Assembly: GCA_041653595.1 (NCBI GenBank)
Contig: JBAZFB010000012.1
Coordinates: forward strand, 1-44,874
Direction of reading: 5' to 3'
DNA from: Candidatus Omnitrophota bacterium
GTDB taxonomy: Bacteria > Omnitrophota > Gorgyraeia > Pluralincolimonadales > Pluralincolimonadaceae
DNA: 44,874 nucleotides
The position numbers and the translations under genes are program-made. The first letter of the stretch is position 1; each line of letters starts with the position of its first letter. Positions 34,048-41,795 of this stretch are shown here, one piece after another. Below the pieces are notes generated by a model. That model worked only from the letters and a program-made list of their open reading frames with translations. It ran no database searches and was not told the DNA's origin.

Positions 34048-35280
34048 ATGAAAGCCGAAATAATCTCTATAGGTACCGAGATCCTCCTCGGCCAGATACT
34101 GAACACCAACCAGCAGTGGCTCTCGCTGAAACTCGCCGAGCTCGGGGTAGACGTCTATTACCAGTCCACCGTGGGGGATAACCCGGAACGTTTGGCCCGC
34201 GCGATACGGCAGGGGCTCCTCCGCTCGGATATCGTGATAACTACCGGCGGGCTGGGCCCTACCGTAGACGATATCACCCTAGAGGCGATATCGCGCGCGA
34301 TGCCGAAAAAACTCATCTTTCACAGGGCGATAGCCTCTAAAATAAAATCGCATTTCGGGAGCCAATGCCTGAATATGCCTTCCGGAAACCTCAGGCAGGC
34401 CCATATCCCGGAAGGCGCGAAAGTCCTCGCGAATAACGTAGGCACGGCCCCGGGGTTTATCGTCGAGGAGGCCGGAAAGATGCTGATAGCCCTTCCCGGG
34501 CCGCCGCGCGAGCTCAATCCGATGTTCGAAAGATACGCGATGCCTTATTTAAGGAAAAAAGCCGGGACGGACCGGGTAATAAGGATCCGCACGATAAAGA
34601 TGACAGGCCTGCCGGAATCCGCCGTCGACCTGAAGGTAAAAGACCTGCTGGAAAGCCCTCCCCCGGTCACCGTCGGCATCTACGCAAAACCGGCCCTGAT
34701 AGAACTAAAGATAACGGCGAAGGCGAAAAATGAAAAGGCCGCGAAGACCCTGATAGACAGGATCGACAAAAAGATCACCGCGCGGCTGAAAGGTTATGTA
34801 TTCGGCCGAGATAATGAGACCCTTGAGGGCGCCGTGGGAAAGATCCTGGCCGCAAATGCAAAAACGCTCGCAATAGCCGAATCCTGCACCGGCGGGCTTA
34901 TCTCGACCAGGATCACCGATATCCCCGGAAGCTCGAGATATTTCAGGATGGGGGTCGTCGCTTACTCGAACGACGCGAAGATATCCCAGCTATGCGTCTC
35001 TCCCGGCACAATTTCCAAATACGGGGCGGTGAGCCGCCAAACTGCCGTAGAAATGGCAAAAAATATCAGGGATATCTCAGGGGCGGATATAGGACTTTCT
35101 GTCACAGGGATCGCCGGGCCCGGCGGCGCCACAAAGGCAAAACCGGTCGGGCTTGTCTATATAGCTCTCGCCATTCCTGGAAAGACTATCTGGAAGGTAT
35201 TCCGTTTCAGGGGCGACCGGGAAATGATCAAATTCAGGAGTTCGCAGGCGGCGCTCGACCTTCTCAGAAGATCTCTGTAG
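34048..35280 (+). CDS. cinA: CinA-family protein, NMN deamidase
   Basis: This 410-residue two-domain protein has an N-terminal MoCF-like domain (about 1-170, EIISIGTEILLGQILNTNQ and TTGGLGPTVDDITLEA). Its C-terminal PncC-type domain (about 258-410) carries ESCTGGLISTRIT, SNDAKISQL and SVTGIAGPGGATKAKPVG. CinA proteins hydrolyse ADP-ribose and/or deamidate nicotinamide mononucleotide for NAD recycling, and are often encoded next to recA and pgsA. Here it lies between those blocks but on the opposite strand. There is no ribosome site and a promoter stands directly upstream, so translation may be leaderless. Its 3' end overlaps the convergent GGDEF frame by 17 bases. Confidence 0.95.
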   Translation: MKAEIISIGTEILLGQILNTNQQWLSLKLAELGVDVYYQSTVGDNPERLARAIRQGLLRSDIVITTGGLGPTVDDITLEAISRAMPKKLIFHRAIASKIKSHFGSQCLNMPSGNLRQAHIPEGAKVLANNVGTAPGFIVEEAGKMLIALPGPPRELNPMFERYAMPYLRKKAGTDRVIRIRTIKMTGLPESAVDLKVKDLLESPPPVTVGIYAKPALIELKITAKAKNEKAAKTLIDRIDKKITARLKGYVFGRDNETLEGAVGKILAANAKTLAIAESCTGGLISTRITDIPGSSRYFRMGVVAYSNDAKISQLCVSPGTISKYGAVSRQTAVEMAKNIRDISGADIGLSVTGIAGPGGATKAKPVGLVYIALAIPGKTIWKVFRFRGDREMIKFRSSQAALDLLRRSL

Positions 35281-35986
35281 AGCCCTTCTTCCCTATATCC
35301 TTCACAAGGCAGACCTGGTCCTTCCCGTGTTGTTTTGCCCAGTATAAGGCGTCGTCCGCCTTCTTGAACAGCTGCTGCTGTGTCGTGCCGTCATCCGGAT
35401 AGACGGCGATGCCCATACTTATGGTGAAAGAGACGGATTTACCGTCGACCTTTATCTCTTTGGCCTTGACCGCTTCCCTCAGCCTTTTTCCTACGGTGAC
35501 GGCATTGCCTGTATCGGACCTGGCGAGAAGGACGACAAACTCATCCCCGCCGTACCTGCCTATAGCGTCCACGGGCCGGCCTTTGACATCGAAATTACGT
35601 ATATGCACCTTTAGGATGTCCGCCAACGAGGTTATTATCATGTCGCCCGCCTGATGGCCATAGAGGTCGTTATACCTCTTAAACCCGTCGATATCGATTA
35701 TGATAAGGGCGAATTTCTCCTTGGACCTTACGGCCCTCTTTACTTCTTCATCGAGGCGGGCGAGGAAAAAATTATGCACATAGAGGCCGGTGAGGCTGTC
35801 GCGGATGGAAAGCTCTTTTACCTCTTCGTATAATCTCGCTTTTTCTATTGTGATCGCCGCCTGGTTCGCGAGTATATCGATACTCTCCCGCTCATCTTTT
35901 GTTATAGGCTGCTGGCTGAAGATATTATCTACCACAAGAACGCCTATCCTGGCGTTCTTCACCATCAGCGGGACGTAAAGGAACAT
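35264..35986 (-). CDS. GGDEF diguanylate cyclase part of a frameshifted gene
   Basis: This 240-residue frame begins in the middle of a GAF domain (MFLYVPLMVKNARIGVLVVDN). It continues through a helical linker into a complete GGDEF domain (about 58-230), which makes c-di-GMP from two GTP. The active site GGDEF (146-150) is canonical, IIDIDGFKRYND carries the metal aspartates, and RPVD (137-140) is an inhibitory I-site exactly five residues upstream. Upstream of the ATG the same frame stays open, and IERGVNTIVDSLFDEG continues the GAF fold that the neighbouring frame began. The two frames are therefore one GAF-GAF-GGDEF gene (35264-36789) split by a -1 shift. Separate translation from 35986 is possible but would lack a folded sensor. 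Confidence 0.85.
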   Translation of the reverse strand: MFLYVPLMVKNARIGVLVVDNIFSQQPITKDERESIDILANQAAITIEKARLYEEVKELSIRDSLTGLYVHNFFLARLDEEVKRAVRSKEKFALIIIDIDGFKRYNDLYGHQAGDMIITSLADILKVHIRNFDVKGRPVDAIGRYGGDEFVVLLARSDTGNAVTVGKRLREAVKAKEIKVDGKSVSFTISMGIAVYPDDGTTQQQLFKKADDALYWAKQHGKDQVCLVKDIGKKGSTEIF

Positions 35987-36045
35987 GCCCTCTGTCCCCT
36001 GCGCCCCGGAAACCTGGGGCGCCCCTTCATCGAACAGGCTGTCGA

Positions 36046-36789
36046 CTATCGTGTTAACGCCTCTTTCGATCCGGAATGTTCCATTTCTATGGGCCTGGCG
36101 ACTTTCCTGATATCGGCGCTGGCGACTCCTTTCAAGATATTTTCTTCCTTGTCTATTAAATAAAGTTTTGCCCTGTCGAAATGCAGCACCTCGACAGCGC
36201 TCTTGAGGATTATCGAAAGCACGTGACTTAATTCCAGAGTGCTCGCCATGGCCTCGCTTATCTTGGAGAGGGCCAGTAGCACGCTTATCTTCCGCAGATT
36301 GGCGTGAAATACCTTTATGTGCCTTATACCCCTGCTGAATTCCCTGGCGTAGTCGCTTAGCATATCTTTTTCTTCGGGTGTTATCTTCTTCTTGCTGGCC
36401 AGTTTATCCGCCATAAGGAACCCGAGTTTGTCATCCGCGGTGATCAGCGGCAGGCATATCTGCAGGCCGTCGTCCCATATTGCGGAATCGCTCTTTCCGA
36501 GGAATACATCGACCAGGATCCCGCCGCCGTCCTCCTTTACGGGTATCCTGCTCTCTCCGGCTATTATTCCCTTTCCCCTCATCCGTGCCTGATAGCATTC
36601 CAGCGAGTTCGTCGTCTCCTCGTAGAGGAATATATAGACGGCGTCGAAACCGATATCGTCGAGGATAGACTTAAGCCCCGCCTTGAGGGTTTGGTCCAGC
36701 CCGGTCTCAAGCTGGAAAAATACCCTTACCGAATCCTGCAGGATCCTGAGGTGATCTTGTAATTTTTCTCTTCCGATCTTCTCTTCCAC
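36046..36789 (-). CDS. GAF sensor part of a frameshifted diguanylate cyclase
   Basis: This 247-residue frame has a short N-terminal helix and a first GAF domain (about 25-155, ending in LPLITADDKLGFLMADKL). It then has the first half of a second GAF (from about 168, LLALSKISEAMASTLELSHVLSIIL and FDRAKLYLIDKEENILKGVAS). It stops at a TAG after 17 residues that fit no GAF pattern (from ARPIEMEHS). The downstream frame supplies the missing half, so a one-base loss near 36060-36095 is the simplest reading. The start is a GTG at 36789 with AGGA upstream. It lies 10 bases after the binding-protein gene, so the two form an operon. GAF ligands cannot be predicted here. Confidence 0.8.
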   Translation of the reverse strand: MEEKIGREKLQDHLRILQDSVRVFFQLETGLDQTLKAGLKSILDDIGFDAVYIFLYEETTNSLECYQARMRGKGIIAGESRIPVKEDGGGILVDVFLGKSDSAIWDDGLQICLPLITADDKLGFLMADKLASKKKITPEEKDMLSDYAREFSRGIRHIKVFHANLRKISVLLALSKISEAMASTLELSHVLSIILKSAVEVLHFDRAKLYLIDKEENILKGVASADIRKVARPIEMEHSGSKEALTR

Positions 36790-36799
36790 CGCGCCCGTC

Positions 36800-38056
36800 C
36801 TATAATGATAAGATATAATTTACCTGGGCGGCGTATTTGCGCGCCTCGGATGCCAGGTACTTTTCGTTATACTTCCGGGTTTTTATAGCGTCGATGATGT
36901 TCCCGAAAAACTCGGTTATTATGAATTCGACCCCGCCCCAGAAATCTATCTGCCTGTAGCTCCTGCCGTATTCGCTGTAAGTCTGCTTCAGGACCTTCTC
37001 CTGATCGGTCTCCCCGCGGAAGATCTCGGAGAAGGGCTCGATGCCCGCGGGCAGTGTGCCTATAGACTTATACAGGTTGACCTGCGATTCGTTCGAGGTA
37101 AGGAATTTCATGAAGAGCCAGGCCTCGTGTTTATTCGCCGAATAGTTCGATATCGCCAGGTTGCTTCCTCCCGCGAAACTGAAACGTCCGGCCGGGCCGG
37201 AGGGAAGAAAAGCCACTCCGAACTTATCGATTATCTCCGGCGACGCGCGATTTGAGGGCGTTCCGAAGAAACCGGGGATGTAATCTGCGGCGACGAACGC
37301 GCCGGCTATGCACATGGCGTATTTTCCGGTGATAAAAAAATCATGCCCCGGATATGCCGGGACTTTTCTTTCCCGGACCGGCGCGTAATCCCTGTTCATC
37401 AGGTCGAAGTAGAACTTTATCCCCCTCAGGGCCTCTTCCTTGTCAAAGGCCGCGGCGAGGCCGTCTTTTGAGAGGTAATCCCCTCCTGACGACCATATCC
37501 AGGGGACGGTATCATGGACAAGCCCCTGGTCTTTTATGTCAGAGACGCCGAGGACCCCGATAGGCCCGTTGCCGTGGTCATACCCCTTGAGGACCGAGCA
37601 TGTCTTTTCGAAAAGTTCCCATGTGGAGATATCGCCGGCCGAAAGATTGAACTTCTTGAATATATCTTTCCTATAGAAGAGCATCCTGGTCTCGGCGCCC
37701 CACGGGAGGGCGTGTATCAGCCTTGTCGTTTCGTCCTCACAGGTAGCCCACGAGACGGGGTGGAATTTGTTCTTCAGCCTCTCTTCCGAGGCCTCTGAAG
37801 TAAGGTTGGCCAACGAGCCTACGGATGCGAGGGTCTTAGTCCAGGTATTCCCTATCTGGAAGATGTCCGGCAGCTGCTTGGTCTTGGCCGCGAAAATTAT
37901 TCTTTTCCACGCCTGGGTCCAGGGGATTATCGAGAGGTCTATCTTTATTCCGGGGTGGGTCCTCTCAAATTCTTCTATCTCTTTATCCATCATCGGGCCC
38001 GTGTCGACGCCGCCTATGGGCATGACCCAGAATTTGAGAGATACGGGATTTTTCAT
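36800..38056 (-). CDS. Family 1 solute-binding protein homologue without a signal peptide
   Basis: The 418-residue protein matches sugar-type ABC solute-binding proteins along its whole length. It begins like a mature chain (SLKFWVMPIGGVDTGPMMDKEIEEF), then shows HPGIKIDLSIIPWTQAWKRI, LPDIFQIGNTW, ALPWGAETRMLFYRKDIFKKF and the late motif NKHEAWLFMKFLTSNESQ. Such proteins are normally exported and feed a membrane permease. Here no signal peptide or lipobox precedes the mature-like start, upstream codons give none, and no permease or ATPase is nearby. The promoter -10 ends seven bases before the ATG, so an upstream start is unlikely. It is followed after 10 bases by the diguanylate cyclase gene. 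A cytoplasmic ligand sensor is a possible role; loss of the signal by decay is the alternative. Confidence 0.88.
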   Translation of the reverse strand: MKNPVSLKFWVMPIGGVDTGPMMDKEIEEFERTHPGIKIDLSIIPWTQAWKRIIFAAKTKQLPDIFQIGNTWTKTLASVGSLANLTSEASEERLKNKFHPVSWATCEDETTRLIHALPWGAETRMLFYRKDIFKKFNLSAGDISTWELFEKTCSVLKGYDHGNGPIGVLGVSDIKDQGLVHDTVPWIWSSGGDYLSKDGLAAAFDKEEALRGIKFYFDLMNRDYAPVRERKVPAYPGHDFFITGKYAMCIAGAFVAADYIPGFFGTPSNRASPEIIDKFGVAFLPSGPAGRFSFAGGSNLAISNYSANKHEAWLFMKFLTSNESQVNLYKSIGTLPAGIEPFSEIFRGETDQEKVLKQTYSEYGRSYRQIDFWGGVEFIITEFFGNIIDAIKTRKYNEKYLASEARKYAAQVNYILSL

Positions 38057-38063
38057 ATTTAAA

Positions 38064-38091
38064 ATTATACCACCAGGTTGATTAAAGTCAA
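38064..38091 (-). promoter_or_regulatory. Predicted promoter of the binding-protein/cyclase operon
   Basis: On the minus strand TTGACT (38091-38086) and a consensus TATAAT (38069-38064) are spaced by 16 bases. Seven bases separate the -10 from the ATG at 38056, so transcription should start at the start codon. Its -35 region interleaves with the divergent thpR promoter. Confidence 0.75.
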
Positions 38092-38106
38092 CGCGTAATG
38101 TATAAT
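38078..38106 (+). promoter_or_regulatory. Predicted thpR promoter
   Basis: TTGATT (38078-38083) and a consensus TATAAT (38101-38106) are spaced by 17 bases. The -10 ends nine bases before the ATG at 38116. The earlier ATG at 38098 overlaps the -10 itself and so could not be translated from this transcript. Confidence 0.7.
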
Positions 38107-38115
38107 CTCAGTCAA

Positions 38116-38718
38116 ATGGGTGAGACTATAAGGGTTTTCATAGCGATAGAGCTTCCTCCGCAGGCGCGCGATGAGCTCATCTCAGTCCAGGCAACGCTCA
38201 AAAGATCCGGCGCCGATGTTAAGTGGGTCGAACCGGAGAATATCCACCTCTCACTCCGGTTCATCGGGGACGTAGGGCCGGATAAGACGGAGGAGATAAA
38301 AAACCAGCTTGCCGGCGTTGCTTCCGCTTCCAAAGCATTTGAACTCACGATGAAGGGTATCGGGGCATTCCCCGACCTGGACCATCCCAGGGTCATATGG
38401 GCAGGCGTGGACCGGGGGGCCGCCGAATCGGCGCGGATCGCGGATGGCCTGGAGGCTAAATTACGCGCCATAGGCATCGCCGGGGAAGAGATGTTAAAGA
38501 ACAAATTCCATCCTCACATAACGCTTGGGAGGGTCCGGAGCGGGAGGAACGGCGATAAGCTGCGCGGGCTTGTCGAAACGGTCGGGTTTGAGGCGGGCCC
38601 GGTAATAAAAGCGGAATACCTTACACTCTTCATGAGCCGGCTGACGCCGCAGGGCTCTGTCTATACCGCGCTTTTGAAGGCCAAAATGGCTATAAGCCGG
38701 ACCGAGAGGTTCGCGTAG
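38116..38718 (+). CDS. thpR: RNA 2',3'-cyclic phosphodiesterase (2H family)
   Basis: ThpR (LigT) hydrolyses 2',3'-cyclic phosphates at RNA ends and belongs to the 2H phosphoesterases. The 200-residue protein shows the two histidine motifs HLSLRFIGDV and HPHITLGRVRSG, each His-x-Ser/Thr, and the start MGETIRVFIAIELPPQAR fits the family. I use the ATG at 38116, because the ATG at 38098 lies on the predicted -10 and adds six non-conserved residues. No Shine-Dalgarno site is seen. The 3' end overlaps the convergent pgpA by 58 bases. Confidence 0.93.
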   Translation: MGETIRVFIAIELPPQARDELISVQATLKRSGADVKWVEPENIHLSLRFIGDVGPDKTEEIKNQLAGVASASKAFELTMKGIGAFPDLDHPRVIWAGVDRGAAESARIADGLEAKLRAIGIAGEEMLKNKFHPHITLGRVRSGRNGDKLRGLVETVGFEAGPVIKAEYLTLFMSRLTPQGSVYTALLKAKMAISRTERFA

Positions 38719-39119
38719 ACAGCCGCAACCGCATCATCCAGCACCACTCCCCACGGGCTCTCTATCTTTTCTATCCGTTTGATCGGGAAAGGTTTCGTTA
38801 TGTCGAATACCCTGAATAATACGAAGGCGAGGGCGATCAACTCCGGCCTCATCGGTATGAACAGGAGCGCTATCATCATCCCTATTGCCTCGTCGATTAC
38901 TATCCTCCTCGAATCCTTTTTACCGAAGAGCTCCTCCGCGCTCCTTATAACCAGAAGGGCCGCCGCCGTCAATACAGATAAGGTTATGAACGTGACCGGA
39001 AGGCTGTAATTTACAAGAAGGAAAAGCAGCAGGCCGCACACAGAACCGGCCGTGCCGGGTATCTTTGGGATATAGCCCGCGTAGAAACATGTGCTCACAA
39101 GCCTGATGACGGTCTTCAA
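38661..39119 (-). CDS. pgpA: Phosphatidylglycerophosphatase A
   Basis: PgpA removes phosphate from phosphatidylglycerol phosphate to give phosphatidylglycerol in the inner membrane. The 152-residue protein has the conserved GTAGS near residue 23, RRIVIDEAIGMM, FRVFDITKPFPI and GVVLDDAVAAVYAN, with three to four membrane helices. It overlaps pgsA by four bases, so the two consecutive steps of phospholipid synthesis are coupled. It is the last gene of the pnp-ftsK operon and ends inside the convergent thpR gene. Confidence 0.94.
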   Translation of the reverse strand: MKTVIRLVSTCFYAGYIPKIPGTAGSVCGLLLFLLVNYSLPVTFITLSVLTAAALLVIRSAEELFGKKDSRRIVIDEAIGMMIALLFIPMRPELIALAFVLFRVFDITKPFPIKRIEKIESPWGVVLDDAVAAVYANLSVRLIAILAFKSAV

Positions 39120-39688
39120 TTGAACAGCTTCCTGTTCTTTATGAAAAAGGATATCCCGGACGTAAGCGTAAGCGCGACGGTAATGAGCATAACGAAGAAT
39201 ATCAGGTTAAGGAGCCACTTCTCCGTATCGGCATTCCAGAAAGCGAGGGAAGTTCCGGCGTCCTTGAACATCAAGAATATGAGTATCATCGATACGGCTA
39301 TCATCTGCGAGACGGTCTTGTGCTTCCCCGCCTCTTCCGCCTCGATGACTTTCCCCCTTGTAAGGGAGGCGATCCTCAACCCGGTGACCGTAACTTCCCT
39401 TGCCATTATTACCACTACCGTCCACGCCGGGATGAGCTCAAGCTCGACGAAAGCCAGGAAAGCCGACAGGACGAGGATCTTGTCGGCTATCGGGTCCATC
39501 AATTTCCCGAAATCGGTTATCTTATTTTCTTTGCGGGCAAAATACCCGTCGAAATAATCGGTAAGGGAGGCGGCCGCGAAGGTAAAGAACGCGAAATATT
39601 TAGCGCCCTGCCATTTGGCAAAAAGGAAATACATAAGGACGAAAGCCAGGAATATCCTGGAGATAGTTAGTTTGTTCGAAAGGTTCAT
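39116..39688 (-). CDS. pgsA: CDP-diacylglycerol-glycerol-3-phosphate 3-phosphatidyltransferase
   Basis: PgsA makes phosphatidylglycerol phosphate in the inner membrane. The 190-residue protein has several membrane helices and the CDP-alcohol phosphotransferase motif DGYFARKENKITDFGKLMDP, continued by IAD, with every Asp and Gly in place. The N-terminal NLSNKLTISRI is also typical. The ATG overlaps the rimO stop by four bases. Position between rimO and pgpA, and near cinA and recA, matches the common bacterial arrangement. Confidence 0.95.
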   Translation of the reverse strand: MNLSNKLTISRIFLAFVLMYFLFAKWQGAKYFAFFTFAAASLTDYFDGYFARKENKITDFGKLMDPIADKILVLSAFLAFVELELIPAWTVVVIMAREVTVTGLRIASLTRGKVIEAEEAGKHKTVSQMIAVSMILIFLMFKDAGTSLAFWNADTEKWLLNLIFFVMLITVALTLTSGISFFIKNRKLFN

Positions 39689-41034
39689 TTAGCCCGTTCT
39701 TTCTCGCCGATCAGATCGTATTCCAGAGCGCCCGTTATCCTCGCGGTCACAAAATCCCCTACCCTGATGCCGGGACCGTTTATGTATACCCCTCCGTCGA
39801 TCTCCGGGGCATCCATATATGTCCGGCCCAGGTAACTCTTCCCGCCGGAGGCCTCTTTTTCGTCGATAAGGACCTCAAACCTGCGGCCTATGTATCTTTT
39901 GTTATTATCCGAAGAGACCCGGCGCTGCGCCTTCATCAACTCGTTCCGCCGCGCTAATTTTTCTTTTTCGGGTATACGGCCCTTCGAACCCGCGGCCGGA
40001 GTCCCCTCTTCCTCCGAATATACAAAAGCACCGAGCCGCTCAAATCTCGCCTCTTTAACAAAATCGAGGAGTTCGTTGAATTCCTTATCCGTCTCGCCCG
40101 GAAAACCCGCGATGACGGCGGTACGGATGGCTATCCCCGGGACGCGCCCGCGCAATCTTGCGAGCAGGCCCCTGATAGACGCGCTTGACGTCCCCCTCCT
40201 CATCGCGTTCAGTATCCTGTCACTGATATGCTGGACAGGCAAGTCGATATATTTGCATATCCTTTCCTCGCCGGCGAGGGCCGAGATCAACCCGTCATTT
40301 AAATGTGCCGGGTGCGCGTACATGAGCCGCAACCACCGCGCCCCTTTGAGCCGCGCGATCCTTTTGAGCAATTCCGCGAGCGCGGGCCGGCGGTAAAGGT
40401 CGACGCCGTAGAGGGTGGTATCCTGCCCTATCAGATTTATCTCTTTTACACCCCGGCCTATAAGGTCCTGCGCCTCGGCGACGATCGATCCCATGCCTCG
40501 GCTCCTGTGCCTGCCGCGTATCTTAGGTATGACACAGAAGGAGCATTTATGCGAACAGCCCTCGGAGATCTTTATGTAGGCGAAATGCCTTGGGGTAAGG
40601 GCCTGCCTGGGCGTTTTCCAGTCATAGAGGTATACGGGGTTACGTGTGACGCTGTAGATCCTCTTCCCGGCCATGATATCATTAATGATCTCGGGAAGCC
40701 TGGAGAAACCCTCGACGCCTATGAAACCGTCTATCTCGCCCATCTCCTTTTGCAGCGCCTTGCCGTATCTTTGCGGAAGGCAGCCAGCGACAAGTATCCC
40801 CTTTATTTTTCCGGAGCTCTTGAGTTCGATGAGATCGAGAATGGTCTCGATAGATTCTTTTTTGGCGTCTTCTATAAAAGAACAGGTATTGACTATCGCT
40901 ATATCAGCGCCGCGTGAGGATGCCGTTACCGCGAACCCGGAATCTTTAAGCGTGCCTAAAATTATCTCGGAATCTACCAGGTTCCTCGCGCAGCCCAATG
41001 AGATAAGTGATATCTTGGTCGGCTTGGTCGGCAT
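39685..41034 (-). CDS. rimO: Ribosomal protein uS12 methylthiotransferase
   Basis: RimO is a radical-SAM enzyme that adds a methylthio group to an aspartate of ribosomal protein S12. The 449-residue protein has an N-terminal UPF0004 domain with Cys15, Cys51 and Cys85 for the second iron-sulphur cluster. The radical-SAM domain has C160-xxx-C164-xx-C167 (CSHKCSFC), and a C-terminal TRAM domain spans about 380-449. SLGCARNLVDSE and IPKIRGRHRSR favour RimO over MiaB. It lies 11 bases after rodZ and overlaps pgsA by four bases. Confidence 0.95.
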   Translation of the reverse strand: MPTKPTKISLISLGCARNLVDSEIILGTLKDSGFAVTASSRGADIAIVNTCSFIEDAKKESIETILDLIELKSSGKIKGILVAGCLPQRYGKALQKEMGEIDGFIGVEGFSRLPEIINDIMAGKRIYSVTRNPVYLYDWKTPRQALTPRHFAYIKISEGCSHKCSFCVIPKIRGRHRSRGMGSIVAEAQDLIGRGVKEINLIGQDTTLYGVDLYRRPALAELLKRIARLKGARWLRLMYAHPAHLNDGLISALAGEERICKYIDLPVQHISDRILNAMRRGTSSASIRGLLARLRGRVPGIAIRTAVIAGFPGETDKEFNELLDFVKEARFERLGAFVYSEEEGTPAAGSKGRIPEKEKLARRNELMKAQRRVSSDNNKRYIGRRFEVLIDEKEASGGKSYLGRTYMDAPEIDGGVYINGPGIRVGDFVTARITGALEYDLIGEKERAK

Positions 41035-41045
41035 TTAGGATAGCG

Positions 41046-41795
41046 CTACTTGGGTAATTTCAGGCCTTTTATCACGCCTTTTCCCAGCGGGGCCAGGGGA
41101 GTCCCGTTCATATCCGCTGCCAGCGCCTCACCCTTGCTGGCCGAGACCTCGAAAGATTCCTTCGCCTCCCATCTCTCGCTCGATCCCTTCTTCAGGATGC
41201 CGTCGTATACGACGCTGCCGTCGGCCCTTAACTTCAAATATACGTCCGCGCGCGCCTTAAGCGAGAGCATAAGGTTTTCGCCTTTCGGTATCCGCAGGGC
41301 AGGTGCTGCCGCGGCCTTCGGCGCCGGCTTAGCCGCCGGCTTCGGCTTTACCGCCGCTACAACCTTATTTTCGGCCTTAGGCCTGGATTTGAAGAACGCT
41401 ATCGTCTTTGAGCCTGCAATGCCTATCAATTTAACGGCGAAGAAGATGACCAGGACGGCTATCGCGGCATAGATTATCTTTTTGAAGGGGAATTTTATTC
41501 CTGCGGGCGCCCTGCCCCATCTATCATCCTTATTGAGGACAGAGATCTGCTCCTTGAACGCGGGCTTCTCCCCGGTGAAGCTCTCGGCCAGAGATGCGCC
41601 GTCAAGCCCCAGGTAATCGGCGTATTTCTTGATAAAGCTCTTTATATAGACCGGGCCTGATATCAATTCCTGCGCCCTGTCCGCCTCGATGGCGCTTAAG
41701 ATCCTCCCGCTTATGCGGGTTTCTTTTTGCGCCTCATCGATCGATATCCCTTTTGATTCCCGCGCGGCCTTTATTCTCGACCCGATTGATTCCAT
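41046..41795 (-). CDS. rodZ: RodZ-like cytoskeletal membrane protein
   Basis: RodZ links the MreB cytoskeleton to the membrane and helps keep rod shape. The 249-residue protein has a cytoplasmic helix-turn-helix domain (about 5-70, GSRIKAARESKGISIDEAQ, YIKSFIKKYADYLGLD), a single membrane helix (about 108-128), an Ala/Pro/Lys-rich linker (about 138-168) and a periplasmic DUF4115 domain (170-249). It starts 25 bases inside the end of ftsK, where the opening ESIGSRIKAARESKG confirms the start. ftsK-rodZ adjacency is common. No MreB gene is in the window. Confidence 0.92.
   Translation of the reverse strand: MESIGSRIKAARESKGISIDEAQKETRISGRILSAIEADRAQELISGPVYIKSFIKKYADYLGLDGASLAESFTGEKPAFKEQISVLNKDDRWGRAPAGIKFPFKKIIYAAIAVLVIFFAVKLIGIAGSKTIAFFKSRPKAENKVVAAVKPKPAAKPAPKAAAAPALRIPKGENLMLSLKARADVYLKLRADGSVVYDGILKKGSSERWEAKESFEVSASKGEALAADMNGTPLAPLGKGVIKGLKLPK

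Noticed and set aside
36046..36110. Programmed -1 frameshift in the cyclase gene
   Set aside because: No X-XXY-YYZ heptamer in the right frame is visible in the overlap; a simple indel is more likely, though not excluded.
38098..38115. Six-codon longer start of thpR at 38098
   Set aside because: That ATG touches the consensus -10 TATAAT and the extra residues are not conserved.
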